Below, one piece after another: positions 43,369-53,300 of a DNA stretch of 64,000 nucleotides (within the stretch, counting starts at the first letter, position 1; the number at the start of each line of letters is the position of its first letter). This DNA is from Bradyrhizobium cenepequi (GTDB taxonomy: Bacteria > Pseudomonadota > Alphaproteobacteria > Rhizobiales > Xanthobacteraceae), in the NCBI RefSeq assembly GCF_020329485.1, contig NZ_JAGKJI010000003.1:124001-188000 (forward strand), written 5' to 3'. The notes below the pieces were generated by a model. That model made no database searches, was not told the DNA's origin, and worked only from the letters and a program-made list of their open reading frames with translations. Made by a program: the position numbers and the translations under genes.

Positions 43369-44970
43369 TTGCACCGGGATCCCGTTGACGTCCTGATCAT
43401 CGGCGCTGGCGCGTCCGGCGCCGCGGTGGCGTGGTCGCTGGCCGAGACGAAAATGCACATCCTCTGCCTGGAGCAGGGCGGCTGGATGAATCCGGCGGAA
43501 TATCCGAGCACAGGGCGGGACTGGGAAGCCAAATTCTATGGCGACTGGTCGACCAGCCCGAACGTCCGCGGCTGCCCGGAGGACTATCCTGTTAACGACG
43601 ACAATTCGCCGATCAAGGTTGTCAACTTCAACGCCGTCGGCGGCTCGACGGTGATGTATACGGCGCATTGGCCGCGGTTGCATCCCTCCGATTTCAAGGT
43701 GAGGACGCTCGACGGCGTCGCTGATGACTGGCCGATCGACTATGATGCACTCATCCCGTTCTTCGACGAGAACGACCGGATGATGGGCGTATCGGGCCTG
43801 TCAGGCGATCCGCTTTCGCCGCTCACGCACCCGCCGATGCCGCCGCAGCCGCTCGGACTCTCCGGTCCGCTGATCGGCAAGGCCATGAACGAGCTGGGCT
43901 GGCACTGGTGGCCGTCGGACACCACGGTCGCGACAATGGACTATGAGGGCAGGGCGCGCTGCATCAATCTCGGCCATTGCACGCCGGCCTGCGCGCAGGG
44001 CGCGAAAGCCTCGACCGACATCACCTATTGGCCGCATGCGATCCGCGCCGGCGTCGAGCTCAAGACGCATTGCCGCGTCCGCGAGATCCTGACCAACGAG
44101 CATGGCATGGCCTCCGGTGTCGTCTATTACGACAAGGACGGCGTCGAGCAGTTTCAGCCAGCCGAGGTCGTCATCATCGCGTGCAACGGTGTCGGCACCC
44201 CGCGGCTGCTCTTGAACTCGGTCTCCGGCCGCTTTCCGAATGGCCTCGCCAATTCATCGGGCCTTGTCGGCAAGAACCTGATGTTCCATCCCTATGCGCA
44301 GATCTACGGCTTCGTGAAGGAGCCGACCGACAGCAACCGGGCGCCGCCGACCTGCCTCTGGAGCAAACAGTTCTACGATACCGATCTGTCGCGCGGCTTT
44401 GTCCGCGGTTATGGCATTCAGTTCGGCCGCGGCGCCGGGCCTGTGTTCGAGGCCGTCGCCAGCGAGCAGAAGGGCATTCTGCCGTGGGGTGCGGATCATC
44501 ACCGTGTCTTCCGGAGGCTCAACGGCCACCGGCTTGCGGTTTCAGCGATCTGCGAGGATCTTCCGGAGGAGCACAACCGCGTCACGCTCGATCCCGTGTT
44601 GAAGGACGGCCACGGCATTCCCGCCCCGAAGATCGACTACACCATCAGCGAGAACAGCCGGAAGATGATGGAGCATGCGCTGGCGCGCGGCCGCGAGATT
44701 CTCGAAGCCGCCGGCGCGACCGATATCTGCACCAACAATCCGATCCCCTGGGGCGGCTGGCACCTCCTTGGCACCGCACGGATGGGCACGGACCCTGCGC
44801 GCTCGGTGGTCAACGAATGGGGCCGCTCGCATGATGTGAAGAACCTGTTCATTGTCGACGGCAGCGTGTTCGTCACCTCCGGCGGCGTCAACCCGACCTC
44901 CACGATCCAGGCCGTCGCGCTCTACGTCGCCGACCAGATGAAGCAGCGCCTTGCCAATTTGTTCGACTGA
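43369..44970 (+). CDS. GMC-family FAD oxidoreductase
   Basis: A 533-residue flavoprotein. The TTG start at 43369 is supported by GGGAGG 5-10 nt upstream and by the position of the FAD motif VLIIGAGASGAAVAW right at the N-terminus. Other GMC traits are NFNAVGGSTVMYTAHWPRL near residue 90, the ALGGTxx-like strand EVVIIACNGVGTPRLLLNS, and the C-terminal active site HLLGTARMGTDPARSVV and VFVTSGGVNPTSTIQA. It oxidises an alcohol, probably a sugar or polyol, passing electrons on. There is no signal peptide. The next gene encodes a small protein that may be its partner subunit. Confidence 0.87.
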   Translation: MHRDPVDVLIIGAGASGAAVAWSLAETKMHILCLEQGGWMNPAEYPSTGRDWEAKFYGDWSTSPNVRGCPEDYPVNDDNSPIKVVNFNAVGGSTVMYTAHWPRLHPSDFKVRTLDGVADDWPIDYDALIPFFDENDRMMGVSGLSGDPLSPLTHPPMPPQPLGLSGPLIGKAMNELGWHWWPSDTTVATMDYEGRARCINLGHCTPACAQGAKASTDITYWPHAIRAGVELKTHCRVREILTNEHGMASGVVYYDKDGVEQFQPAEVVIIACNGVGTPRLLLNSVSGRFPNGLANSSGLVGKNLMFHPYAQIYGFVKEPTDSNRAPPTCLWSKQFYDTDLSRGFVRGYGIQFGRGAGPVFEAVASEQKGILPWGADHHRVFRRLNGHRLAVSAICEDLPEEHNRVTLDPVLKDGHGIPAPKIDYTISENSRKMMEHALARGREILEAAGATDICTNNPIPWGGWHLLGTARMGTDPARSVVNEWGRSHDVKNLFIVDGSVFVTSGGVNPTSTIQAVALYVADQMKQRLANLFD

Positions 44971-44977
44971 GGAAGCG

Positions 44978-45421
44978 ATGACCGTCGAAACTCTCACTAC
45001 AACTCAGCGCGATGATCTCAGGATCATCGCGGCGATGATCATTCCCGAGAGTGCCGAATACAAGGCGCCGGGTGCCGATGATCGGGCCATCCAGGCCGAT
45101 ATGCTGGCAACGCTCGGCCGCGATACCGAGCCGGTACGCGCCGCGCTCGATCATCTCGCGCGTTTAGCCGGCAAACCGCTTGCCGAACTCGACACGGCGC
45201 AGCGCGATCAGGTCGCAAAGGAATTCCGCGCAACCGGCGGAGTCCCCGCGGCAACGCTCGTTCGCGTGGTCCTGCAATGCTACTACCGCGACGACCGCGT
45301 GCTGCGCTCGCTCGGCCACGAACTGCGTGCGCCCTTCCCGAAAGGCCACCCGCTGGAGAATGGCGACTGGTCGTTGCTCGATCCGGTGAAAGCGCGCGGC
45401 GGCAGCTTGCGGCGGGCATAG
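44978..45421 (+). CDS. Small subunit-like protein of a GMC dehydrogenase (gluconate 2-dehydrogenase subunit 3-like)
   Basis: A 147-residue protein, 7 bp after the GMC gene, with AGGA before the ATG. The opening TTTQRDDLRIIAAMIIPESAEYKAPGADD resembles the L-x-AIA-xxIIP-xxx-PGA core of gluconate 2-dehydrogenase subunit 3 proteins. Those usually carry a Tat signal that exports the complex, but no signal or RR motif is visible here. The C-terminus QCYYRDDRVLRSLGHELRAPFPKGHPLENGDWSLLDPVKARGG fits the family. The pair may therefore work in the cytoplasm. Confidence 0.68.
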   Translation: MTVETLTTTQRDDLRIIAAMIIPESAEYKAPGADDRAIQADMLATLGRDTEPVRAALDHLARLAGKPLAELDTAQRDQVAKEFRATGGVPAATLVRVVLQCYYRDDRVLRSLGHELRAPFPKGHPLENGDWSLLDPVKARGGSLRRA

Positions 45422-45459
45422 CGTTAGATTGGATCGAGCCGTCTCTGCGAGCAGGCTGC

Positions 45460-45584
45460 GCCCCCTCTCCCGCTTGCGGGAGAGGGCTGGGGTGAGGGTG
45501 CGTCCGCATCGGGATTCCCCGAGTGGAGAGAGCCCTCACCCGGCGCCACGCGCCGACCTCTCCCGCGAGCGGGAGAGGTGAAGG
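45460..45584. repeat. Rhizobial intergenic palindromic element
   Basis: CCCTCTCCCGCTTGCGGGAGAGGG is a hairpin, and about 100 bp further CCTCTCCCGCGAGCGGGAGAGG forms a second one. The intervening GGGTGAGGG and CCCTCACCC pair with each other, so the whole segment can fold as one branched structure. Such elements are widespread in Rhizobiales. It lies between the GMC pair and the HtrA-like gene. Confidence 0.85.
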
Positions 45585-45679
45585 GCCGTTCTGGCCGTTT
45601 GGGCAGGTCCGCGCCCGACATGGACATCTTGCACCAGCGGAACCCGGTCCCCATCTGAGTTGGCCGAAGGAATCTCATC

Positions 45680-46702
45680 ATGTTGGATTTTACCTCAGAT
45701 ATCGCCGGTGACGCGCTGTCACCGCGAACGACCGAAGCTGCGCCGGACAATGGCCGGGCGCTGCTCGACGCCTATTCCAACGCCGTGATCGACGTGACCG
45801 AACGCGTCGGCCCTGCGGTGGTGCGTGTCGAGACCGGCCCGAAAGTCCGCAACGTCCGCGAGCGGGGTGGGCTCGGCTCCGGCATCGTCATCTCGCCTGA
45901 TGGACTCGTGCTGACCAACAGCCACGTGGTCGGATCGTCGAAAGAGATCCGACTTCGTGACACCGAGGGCTTTGTCACCGATGCCCATGTGCTCGGCGTC
46001 GATCCGGACACCGACCTTGCATTGCTGCGGGCCGATGGCGCGCGCGACCTGCCATACGCCTCGCTCGGGGACTCCAAGCAGCTCAGGCGCGGCCAGCTCG
46101 TGGTCGCGATCGGCAATCCACTCGGCTTTGAATCGACGGTCACCGCCGGCGTGGTGTCGGCGCTCGGCCGCTCGATCCGCTCGGTCAGCGGGCGCACCAT
46201 CGAGGACGTGATCCAGACCGATGCCGCGCTCAATCCCGGCAATTCCGGCGGCCCGCTGGTGTCGTCGAATTCGCAGGTGATCGGCATCAACACCGCGATC
46301 ATCAACGGCGCGCAGGGCATTTGCTTTGCGGTCGCGAGCAACACCGCGCAGTTCGTGCTGTCGGAGATCATCCGCCACGGCTATGTCCGCCGCGCCTATA
46401 TCGGCGTCGCCGGCCAGACCGCACCGATCCCGCGGCGCCACGCGGTGCTCGCCGGCGTCGAGAACAAGATGGGCGCGCTTCTCGCCCAGATCGAGCTGGA
46501 CAGCCCTGCGGCGAAGGCGGGGCTGTTGCCTGGCGACGTCGTGATCAAGCTCGACGGCGTCGACATCAACGGTGTCGACGACCTGATCCGCGCACTCGAC
46601 CGCGACCGCATCGACCGCCGGCTCTCGATGGACGTGCTGCGCCTGGGCCGCCTGCGCGCGATCGACATCCACCCGATCGAACGCAAGCCGGCGAGGGAGT
46701 AA
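45680..46702 (+). CDS. HtrA/DegP-like serine protease (S1C) with one PDZ domain
   Basis: A 340-residue protein. The chymotrypsin-fold triad is complete: His82 in LTNSHVV, Asp112 in DPDTDLALLR and Ser189 in NPGNSGGPLV. A single PDZ domain occupies about residues 240-335 (GALLAQIELDSPAAKAGLLPGDVVIKLDGVDINGVDDL). There is neither a signal peptide nor an N-terminal membrane helix, unlike DegP/DegS, so it is predicted cytoplasmic or exported by another route. It should degrade or bind misfolded proteins. It is monocistronic between two palindromic elements. Confidence 0.87.
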   Translation: MLDFTSDIAGDALSPRTTEAAPDNGRALLDAYSNAVIDVTERVGPAVVRVETGPKVRNVRERGGLGSGIVISPDGLVLTNSHVVGSSKEIRLRDTEGFVTDAHVLGVDPDTDLALLRADGARDLPYASLGDSKQLRRGQLVVAIGNPLGFESTVTAGVVSALGRSIRSVSGRTIEDVIQTDAALNPGNSGGPLVSSNSQVIGINTAIINGAQGICFAVASNTAQFVLSEIIRHGYVRRAYIGVAGQTAPIPRRHAVLAGVENKMGALLAQIELDSPAAKAGLLPGDVVIKLDGVDINGVDDLIRALDRDRIDRRLSMDVLRLGRLRAIDIHPIERKPARE

Positions 46703-46718
46703 CGCTGCGGGTTGATGT

Positions 46719-46866
46719 GCCCTCGCCCCTTGTGGGAGAGGGCAGCTCAGGCGCCAGCAGCGAACTCACTTAGGTGAGGGGTTCTCTCCGCGAGCACAGG
46801 AGCGCGTGGAGAGAACCCCTCATCCGGCGCTTCGCGCCACCTTCTCCCACAAGGGGAGAAGGGAAG
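46719..46866. repeat. Rhizobial intergenic palindromic element
   Basis: The outer arms CGCCCCTTGTGGGAGAGGG and CCTTCTCCCACAAGGGGAG face each other, and the inner arms GGTGAGGGGTTCTCTCC and GGAGAGAACCCCTCATCC form a second stem. It fills the gap between two convergent genes and could end transcription from both sides. Confidence 0.85.
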
Positions 46867-46880
46867 AGGGCGTGCCGATC

Positions 46881-47663
46881 TCAGTCCCGGAGCGCAGCCA
46901 GCAATTCGTCGGGCTGCTCCACCATCATCATGTGGCCCGCATCGGCCATCACCACAGTGCGAGCATTCGGCGCCGCCGCCGCCAGCGTCTTGCCGGCTTT
47001 CGCTGGTGTCATCATGTCGCGTTCGCCGAGGATGAAGGTGGTGGGCACCCTAATGCCGGCTGCCGCAGTCAGCGCATTCTGATACGAATTGCAGGCGTTG
47101 AGGTCATTGTAGAGCACACCCGGTCGCGTCTGCTGCAGCACACGCTGCGCGCCCTGGTGCATCCACAGTCCCGGCGCGAGCGAGCCGCCGAGTTCTGCCT
47201 TGAAGCCAAGGCCCCAGATTGAGACCATGTCGATCGCGGCCGGATCGTTGGCCTCTGCCGCCTTCAACAGATCAGGCCCAACCGTCATCGTCGCCGCCGT
47301 TCCGATCAGGCACAGTGCCGACACCTTCTCCGGATGCCGCGCCGCGGTTTCCAGTGCGATCAGCGAGCCCATCGAGTGGCCGATCAGCTTCGCGTTCGGC
47401 GCACCGGCCGCCTGCAACAGTGCCGCGGTCCAATCCGCCATCTCCGCAATCGTTGGCAAGGGCTTGCCGGACGAGCGGCCGTGGCCCGGCAGGTCCGGTG
47501 CCAGCACCGAAAAGCCATGATGCGCGAACCATCGGCTGTGCAGCGCCCAGGTGGAGCTGTCAAAGCCCGCGCCATGGATCATCACCACCGCAGGCAGTGA
47601 TGGATCGAACGGCTTTCCGCCGGTCGCCACGAAGGTCTCAATCCCGCTCACCGAAAGCTGCAT
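46881..47663 (-). CDS. Alpha/beta-hydrolase
   Basis: A 260-residue cytoplasmic protein with oxyanion loop VMIHGAGFDSSTW, strand VLAPDLPGHGRSSGKP, nucleophile elbow LIGHSMGSL (Ser near 97), acid in FILGERDMMTP and base in MADAGHMMMVEQP. It resembles small esterase/lactonase or epoxide-type hydrolases (3-oxoadipate enol-lactonase-like), but the substrate is unknown. Only 3 bp separate it from the metY stop, so it is cotranscribed with metY. Confidence 0.82.
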   Translation of the reverse strand: MQLSVSGIETFVATGGKPFDPSLPAVVMIHGAGFDSSTWALHSRWFAHHGFSVLAPDLPGHGRSSGKPLPTIAEMADWTAALLQAAGAPNAKLIGHSMGSLIALETAARHPEKVSALCLIGTAATMTVGPDLLKAAEANDPAAIDMVSIWGLGFKAELGGSLAPGLWMHQGAQRVLQQTRPGVLYNDLNACNSYQNALTAAAGIRVPTTFILGERDMMTPAKAGKTLAAAAPNARTVVMADAGHMMMVEQPDELLAALRD

Positions 47664-47666
47664 GGC

Positions 47667-48962
47667 TCAAACCCTCTGCGACGCGCGAAGCGCCTGGCCG
47701 AGATCGTCGATGATGTCCTGCGCGGTCTCGATGCCGACCGACAGCCGCACCAGCTCTTCGCCGATGCCGGCGGCCTTGAGCTGGTCGGCGTCCATCTGCT
47801 GATGCGTGGTGCTCGCGGGATGGATGACGAGCGTCTTGGCATCGCCGACATTCGCGAGATGGCTGATCAGCTTCAAGGACTCGATGAACTTCTTGCCCGG
47901 CGCGCGTCCGCCCTTGATGCCGAAGCTGACCATCGAGCCGGCGCCGCGCGGCAGCAGCTTCTTCGCCAGCTCGTAATCCGGGTGATGTTCCCGCGAGGGA
48001 TGCAGCACCCAGTCGACCGCCTTGTTCGCGGTCAGGAATTCCAGCACCGCGTGCGTATTGCTCATGTGGCGATCCATCCGCACGCCGAGCGTCTCGATGC
48101 CCTGCAGGAGCTGGAACGCGTTGGTCGGCGACAAGCAGGCGCCGAAATCGCGCAAGCCCTCGGTGCGGGCGCGCATGATGAAAGCGGCCTTGCCGAACTG
48201 CTCGTCGAAGACGATGCCGTGATAGCCGGCATAGGGCTCGGTGAGCTGGGGGAATTTGCCCGACGCATGCCAGTCAAAGCCGCCGCCATCGACAATGACG
48301 CCGCCGATCGCAATGCCGTGCCCGCCGAGCCATTTGGTCGCCGAGTTCATCACGATGTCGGCGCCGAGCTCGATCGGGCGGCTGAGATAGGGCGTCGCAA
48401 ACGTGTTGTCGATCAAGAGTGGAATCTTGGCGTCATGCGCGATGTCAGCCACTGCGGGGATATCGAGCACCTCGAGCCCGGGATTGCCGATGGTCTCGGC
48501 GATCACCAGGCGCGTGTTCGGCTTGATCGCGGCGCGGAAATCAGCGAGCGCCCGCGGCTTCACAAAGGTTGTGGTGATGCCGAAGCGCGGCAGCGTGTGC
48601 GCCAGCAGGTTGATGGTGCCGCCATAGAGCGAGGCGGACGCGACGATGTGGTCGCCGGCATTGAGCAAGGTCGCGATCGCCAGATGCATCGCGGCCATGC
48701 CGCTCGCCGTGCAGATCGCGCCGACGCCACTTTCGAGCGCCGCGATCCGCTCTTCCAGCACCGCCGTCGTCGGATTGGAAATCCGCGTGTAGATGTGGCC
48801 GGCGCGCTCCAGGTTGAACAGCGCCGCCGCATGATCGGCGTCCTGGAACACGTAGGACGTCGTCTGGTAGATCGGCACCGCGCGCGATCCCGTCACGGGA
48901 TCGGGGCGCTGCCCGGCATGCAGGCTGAGGGTCTCGAACGCAGGCGGCTTGGGTGCGGGCAT
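47667..48962 (-). CDS. metY: O-acetylhomoserine sulfhydrylase / aminocarboxypropyltransferase
   Basis: A 431-residue PLP enzyme from the ATG at 48962. Family marks are FETLSLHAGQRPDPVTGSRAVPIYQTTSY, YTRISNPTTAVLEERIAALESG, the Gly-rich ASGMAAMHLAI, and the PLP Lys210 in MNSATKWLGGHG. It replaces the acetyl group of O-acetylhomoserine by sulfide or methanethiol to make homocysteine or methionine in the cytoplasm. The upstream gap to pncB is only 43 bp, so a SAM riboswitch, often found before such genes in this class, is not present here. Confidence 0.9.
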   Translation of the reverse strand: MPAPKPPAFETLSLHAGQRPDPVTGSRAVPIYQTTSYVFQDADHAAALFNLERAGHIYTRISNPTTAVLEERIAALESGVGAICTASGMAAMHLAIATLLNAGDHIVASASLYGGTINLLAHTLPRFGITTTFVKPRALADFRAAIKPNTRLVIAETIGNPGLEVLDIPAVADIAHDAKIPLLIDNTFATPYLSRPIELGADIVMNSATKWLGGHGIAIGGVIVDGGGFDWHASGKFPQLTEPYAGYHGIVFDEQFGKAAFIMRARTEGLRDFGACLSPTNAFQLLQGIETLGVRMDRHMSNTHAVLEFLTANKAVDWVLHPSREHHPDYELAKKLLPRGAGSMVSFGIKGGRAPGKKFIESLKLISHLANVGDAKTLVIHPASTTHQQMDADQLKAAGIGEELVRLSVGIETAQDIIDDLGQALRASQRV

Positions 48963-49005
48963 GCTGAACTCGCGAGGTGAGATTTGGGATAAATGCGGGC
49001 TTATA

Positions 49006-50310
49006 TCAGACGTGCACGGCGGCGCGCACGCGGCCGGCGTTGCCGAACACACGCACGTAACGCTCGACCTCGGACGGGATGCCGGTCGCCTTCTCCGGAT
49101 TATCGGAGAGTTTCACCGCCGGCCTGCCATCGACCGAGGTCACCTTGCAGACGATCGAGATCGGATCGAGGTCGGCGGAACCGTCAGGCGTGCAGCCGAC
49201 GAAGTCGTTGGTGAGGTTGGTGCCCCAGCCGAAGCTGATGCGGACGCGGCCGGTGAAATGTCTGTAGGTTTCCTCGATCGAATCGACATCCATCGCGTCG
49301 GAGAAGACCAGCAGCTTCTCCTTGGGATCGCGGCCCTTCTGCTTCCACCATTTGATGATCTCTTCGCCGGCCGCGATCGGCGGCGCGCTGTCGGGGCGAA
49401 ATCCGGTCCAGTCTGCGACCCAATCCGGCGCGTCCCGCAGGAACACCCTTGTGCCGAAGGCGTCGGGGAGGGCGACCAGCAGGTTGCCACCATAGGTATG
49501 GCGCCACTGGTCGAGGATGCGATAGGGCGCCCAGCGCAGCTCTTCGTCGGAATTGGCGAGCGCCGCGGCCACCATCGGCAGCTCATGCGCATTGGTGCCG
49601 ATCGCCTCGAGGTCATTGTCCATCGCCAGCAGCACGTTCGAGGTGCCGGTGAAGGACGGCCCCAGGCCTTCTTTCACGGCCTCGACGCACCAGCGCTGCC
49701 AGAGGAAGCCGTGGCGGCGGCGGGTGCCGAAGTCCGAAAGCCGCAAGCCCTCGAGCTTGCGCAGGCGTTCGACCTTGGCCCACAGCTTGGCCTTGGCGCG
49801 GGCATAGAGCACGTCGAGCGCGAACCGGCCCTGGCCCTTCATCGCCGCGCGCGAGCGCAATTCGTTCAGGATCGCGAGCGCCGGGATCTCCCACATCGTG
49901 GTGTGGGTCCAGGGTCCGTGGAAATCCAGTTCATACTGGCCGTCGACCTTGTGCAGCTCATATTCGGGCAGCCGGAAATTGGCGAGCCAGGAGATGAATT
50001 CGGGCGAAAACATCTGGGTCTTGCCGTAAAAGGTGTTGCCGGCGAGCCAGATCAGTTCCTTCTTGCCAAAGCGGATGGTGCGGGCATGGTCGAGCTGGGC
50101 GCGCAATTCGCCTTCGTCGATCACCTCGGCAAGCCGAACCCGGGTGGTGCGGTTGATCACGGAAAAGGTCGTGCGCGTGTCCGGGTAGAACTCCCGGATC
50201 ATCTGCAGCATCAACAGCTTGTAGAAATCGGTGTCGAGCAGGCTGCGCACGATCGGGTCGAGCCGCCAGCCATGGTTGTAGGTCCGGGTTGCAATATCCG
50301 TAAAGGTCAT
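49006..50310 (-). CDS. pncB: Nicotinate phosphoribosyltransferase
   Basis: A 434-residue enzyme. The N-terminal block [38 protein letters not shown] is the hallmark of PncB. Also present are [23 protein letters not shown] with the conserved Ser-Asp-Phe-Gly-xx-Arg-Arg, [24 protein letters not shown] and [11 protein letters not shown]. It makes nicotinate mononucleotide for NAD salvage in the cytoplasm. It lies 73 bp behind the nicB-like gene on the same strand, which links nicotinate salvage and the degradation genes. Confidence 0.93.
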   Translation of the reverse strand: MTFTDIATRTYNHGWRLDPIVRSLLDTDFYKLLMLQMIREFYPDTRTTFSVINRTTRVRLAEVIDEGELRAQLDHARTIRFGKKELIWLAGNTFYGKTQMFSPEFISWLANFRLPEYELHKVDGQYELDFHGPWTHTTMWEIPALAILNELRSRAAMKGQGRFALDVLYARAKAKLWAKVERLRKLEGLRLSDFGTRRRHGFLWQRWCVEAVKEGLGPSFTGTSNVLLAMDNDLEAIGTNAHELPMVAAALANSDEELRWAPYRILDQWRHTYGGNLLVALPDAFGTRVFLRDAPDWVADWTGFRPDSAPPIAAGEEIIKWWKQKGRDPKEKLLVFSDAMDVDSIEETYRHFTGRVRISFGWGTNLTNDFVGCTPDGSADLDPISIVCKVTSVDGRPAVKLSDNPEKATGIPSEVERYVRVFGNAGRVRAAVHV

Positions 50311-50382
50311 TGCGGAACTCTAGCCTGCCAAAAGCCGCCCAACCAGTGGGTTTTGCCACGCGTTCGAGCAAGGCATGGCAGC

Positions 50383-53300
50383 TCAGCGTGTTCCCTGTCT
50401 GATCCTGCCGACGGCCGCCTCGATCTCGGCCCAGGCCGACTTGTCCGGGGCAAACTGGCGGCGGAGATACGAAACCAGCTCGGCGACCTGGCCATCGGTC
50501 ATGCTGTCCTTGAACGCAGGCATATAACCGAGATCGGAGGAAACCGGTTCGCTGATGCCGTGCAGGATCACCTGGATCAAATTGTCCGGTACCGTGCTAT
50601 GCAGATTGCTGTTCAGGGACAGTGATGGCCGGCTGCCGAACAGAGGCGGTCCGCCGACCTCGTGACAGACCGCGCAGGCGCCCTGATAGAGGCGGGCACC
50701 GAATGAGGCGGGCATGACGGCATTCGTAGCCGTCGCGGCCTCGAGTTTCGCGGCGACCCCCTCCTGTGCCGGCCTGTCTCTGGCGGTATCGTTGAAGGAG
50801 CCGAGATAGACGGCCATGGCACGGATGTCCTGGTCTGATAGTGCGGCCAATTCCTTCACGACCGGCGCCATCGGCCCCGCCGCCACGCCGTGAAAGCGCG
50901 ACTCGCCGGTGCGCAAATACGCGTAAAGTTCATCCTCGCTCCAGGGGATCGGCGCTTTCGACAGCGACGTCAGCGCCGGTGCTTCCCAGCCCTCGGCAAG
51001 GCCGCCGGCGAGATAGGCGTTGGGGAGTTCGGCGCCGAGTGCGTTGCGTGGCGAATGGCAGGCGCTGCAATGGCCGAGACCTTCGACCAGATAGGCGCCG
51101 CGATTCCACATCTGCGACTTGGTCGGATCGGGCTGGAACGATTTTGCATCGTGGAACAGTGCATTCCATCCGGCGAGCAGCGGGCGCAGGTTGAACGGAA
51201 ACTTCAGTTCGTGTTCCGGCGTCGTCGCGCGCACCGGTGTCTGCGCCATCACATAGGCGTAGAGCGCCTGCAGGTCGGCATCGGTAGCCTTGGCAAAATG
51301 GGTATAGGGGAAAGCCGGATAGAGATGCCGGCCGTCACGATGGATGCCCTCGCGCATCGCGCGTTCGAACGCGGGATAGGACCACGCACCGATGCCGGTC
51401 TCGACATCGGGCGTGATGTTGGTCGCGTAGATGATGCCGAACGGCGTCTCCAGCGGCCGCCCGCCGGCGTTGAGCGCTCCGCCTGCTGTCGTATGGCACA
51501 CGGCGCAGGCGCCGAGCGACGCCAGCTCCTTGCCGCGGGCAATGGTCGCGGCCGAATAGACCGATGCGTCCGGCCGCGCGATCGGCGCGATCGCCCGCCA
51601 CGGCAGCACGGCTGCGCCGATGCCGACGACGGCCGCGCATAGTGCGGCGATGCCGGCCGCCACGCCCGTGCGTTTCGCGAACGGCTTGTGCCATTTGTTC
51701 AAGGCCGGAGGCGCGGGTGGCGCCAGCGTGGCCGGTGCGGCCGGTTGCTCGCCCTGCAATCCCTTCAGGATGCGCTCCGGCGTGAACGGCAATTCGCGGA
51801 AGCGGACACCGGTCGCGTCATAGATCGCGTTCGCGATCGCCGCGGCGCTCGGCACGGACGCGGACTCGCCGACGCCGAGCGGCGGCTGATCCTGCCGCGG
51901 CAGCATCAGCACGTCGATCTTGGGCAGCTCGGGGAATTTGATGATGGGGTAGGCGCCCCATTCCCGTGCCGTCACCGCGCCGCGCTCGAAGGAGACTTCC
52001 TCCATCAGCGCGCGGCTGGTCGACTGGATGACATTGCCCTCGATCTGGTGGCGCACGCCATCCGGGTTGATCATCAGGCCGGAATCCTGCCCCGCCACCA
52101 CGCGCGTCACGCTGACGTCGCCGGTTGCCTTGTTGACGGCGACATCGGCGATCCACGCCGACCATGCCGCGCCATAGCCGGGAAACTTGCTGTGGACATA
52201 GAGCGCATAGGCAAAGCCGCGCCCGCGCACGATGTCGCCCTCTGCGAGCTTCTCCTCGCGCACCGGCCGCAGCTTCCAGCCGGCACGCTCGGCGACGGCA
52301 TTGACGAGGTCGATCGCGCGCCTGTCCTTGAGGTAGCGCAGCCGGTACTCGATCGGATCGACGCCGGCCTCCGCCGCGAGTTCGTCGATATAGGATTCGT
52401 GGGCAAAGGTGTTCGGCAGTGCCGATACGCCGCGAAACCAGGAGGCGCGCACGATCGGCGGCATGTCGTTGGCGACCACGCGCATATGGTCATAGTCATA
52501 CGGCGGGATGGCCGTGCGATCGCCCATCTCAAACACGGCCGGTGTCGGCGCGATCCGGCCGGTGAGCAGCAAGGCCAGCGTCGGCGCGCCGTTCGAGGGA
52601 TAGCGCGTGGCAAAATCGTAGGCCGCGACGCTGCCGTCGGCGTTCAAGCCGCCATTGACGTCCATCAGTTGCGCGGCGCCCTTTGGCTCCCAGGCGTGTT
52701 CCTGCTCGCGCGTCAACTGCACGCGTACGGGACGGCCAACGGCACGCGAGAGCAGCAAGGCATCAGCCGTGACGTCGTCGGCGCAGTTGCGGCCATAGCA
52801 GCCGGCCGCCTCCATCCTGATCACCTCGATCTCGGTCTCCGGCCGTTCGATCAGCAGCGCGAGGTCGCCGCGCAGGAGGTGCGGGTTCTGCGTGCCGGAC
52901 CAGACGCGGATCGCATCGTCCCGATAGTCCGCCACCGCGCAGGACGGGCCGATCGAGCCGTGCATTTGGTACGGCCACAGGTAAGTCCGCTGCATCGGCT
53001 TCGCGGCGGCCTTGATCGCGCTATCGACATCGCCTTTGTCGAGCAGCGTGCGCGGCGTCGATGGATTGGCGCGCAGCGCCTGTTCGACGTTCTCGAGATC
53101 GGCCAGCGTCGGTCCCGGCTTCCAACTGACCTTCAGTTGCGCCGCCGCCTTGATCGCGTTCTCCTCGCGCTCGGCGACGACGCCGACGAAGTCGCCGATC
53201 CGAACGACCGCAACCAGGCCAGGGATATCCCGCACCGAATCGTCATCGACTGTGGCCAGGCTGGTGCCGACGAACGGCCCGGCATCGACGCCGGCATAGG

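Noticed and set aside
48963..49005. Possible SAM riboswitch before metY
   Set aside because: Alphaproteobacterial met genes often have one, but only 43 bp separate pncB and metY and no pseudoknot-like pairing is visible.
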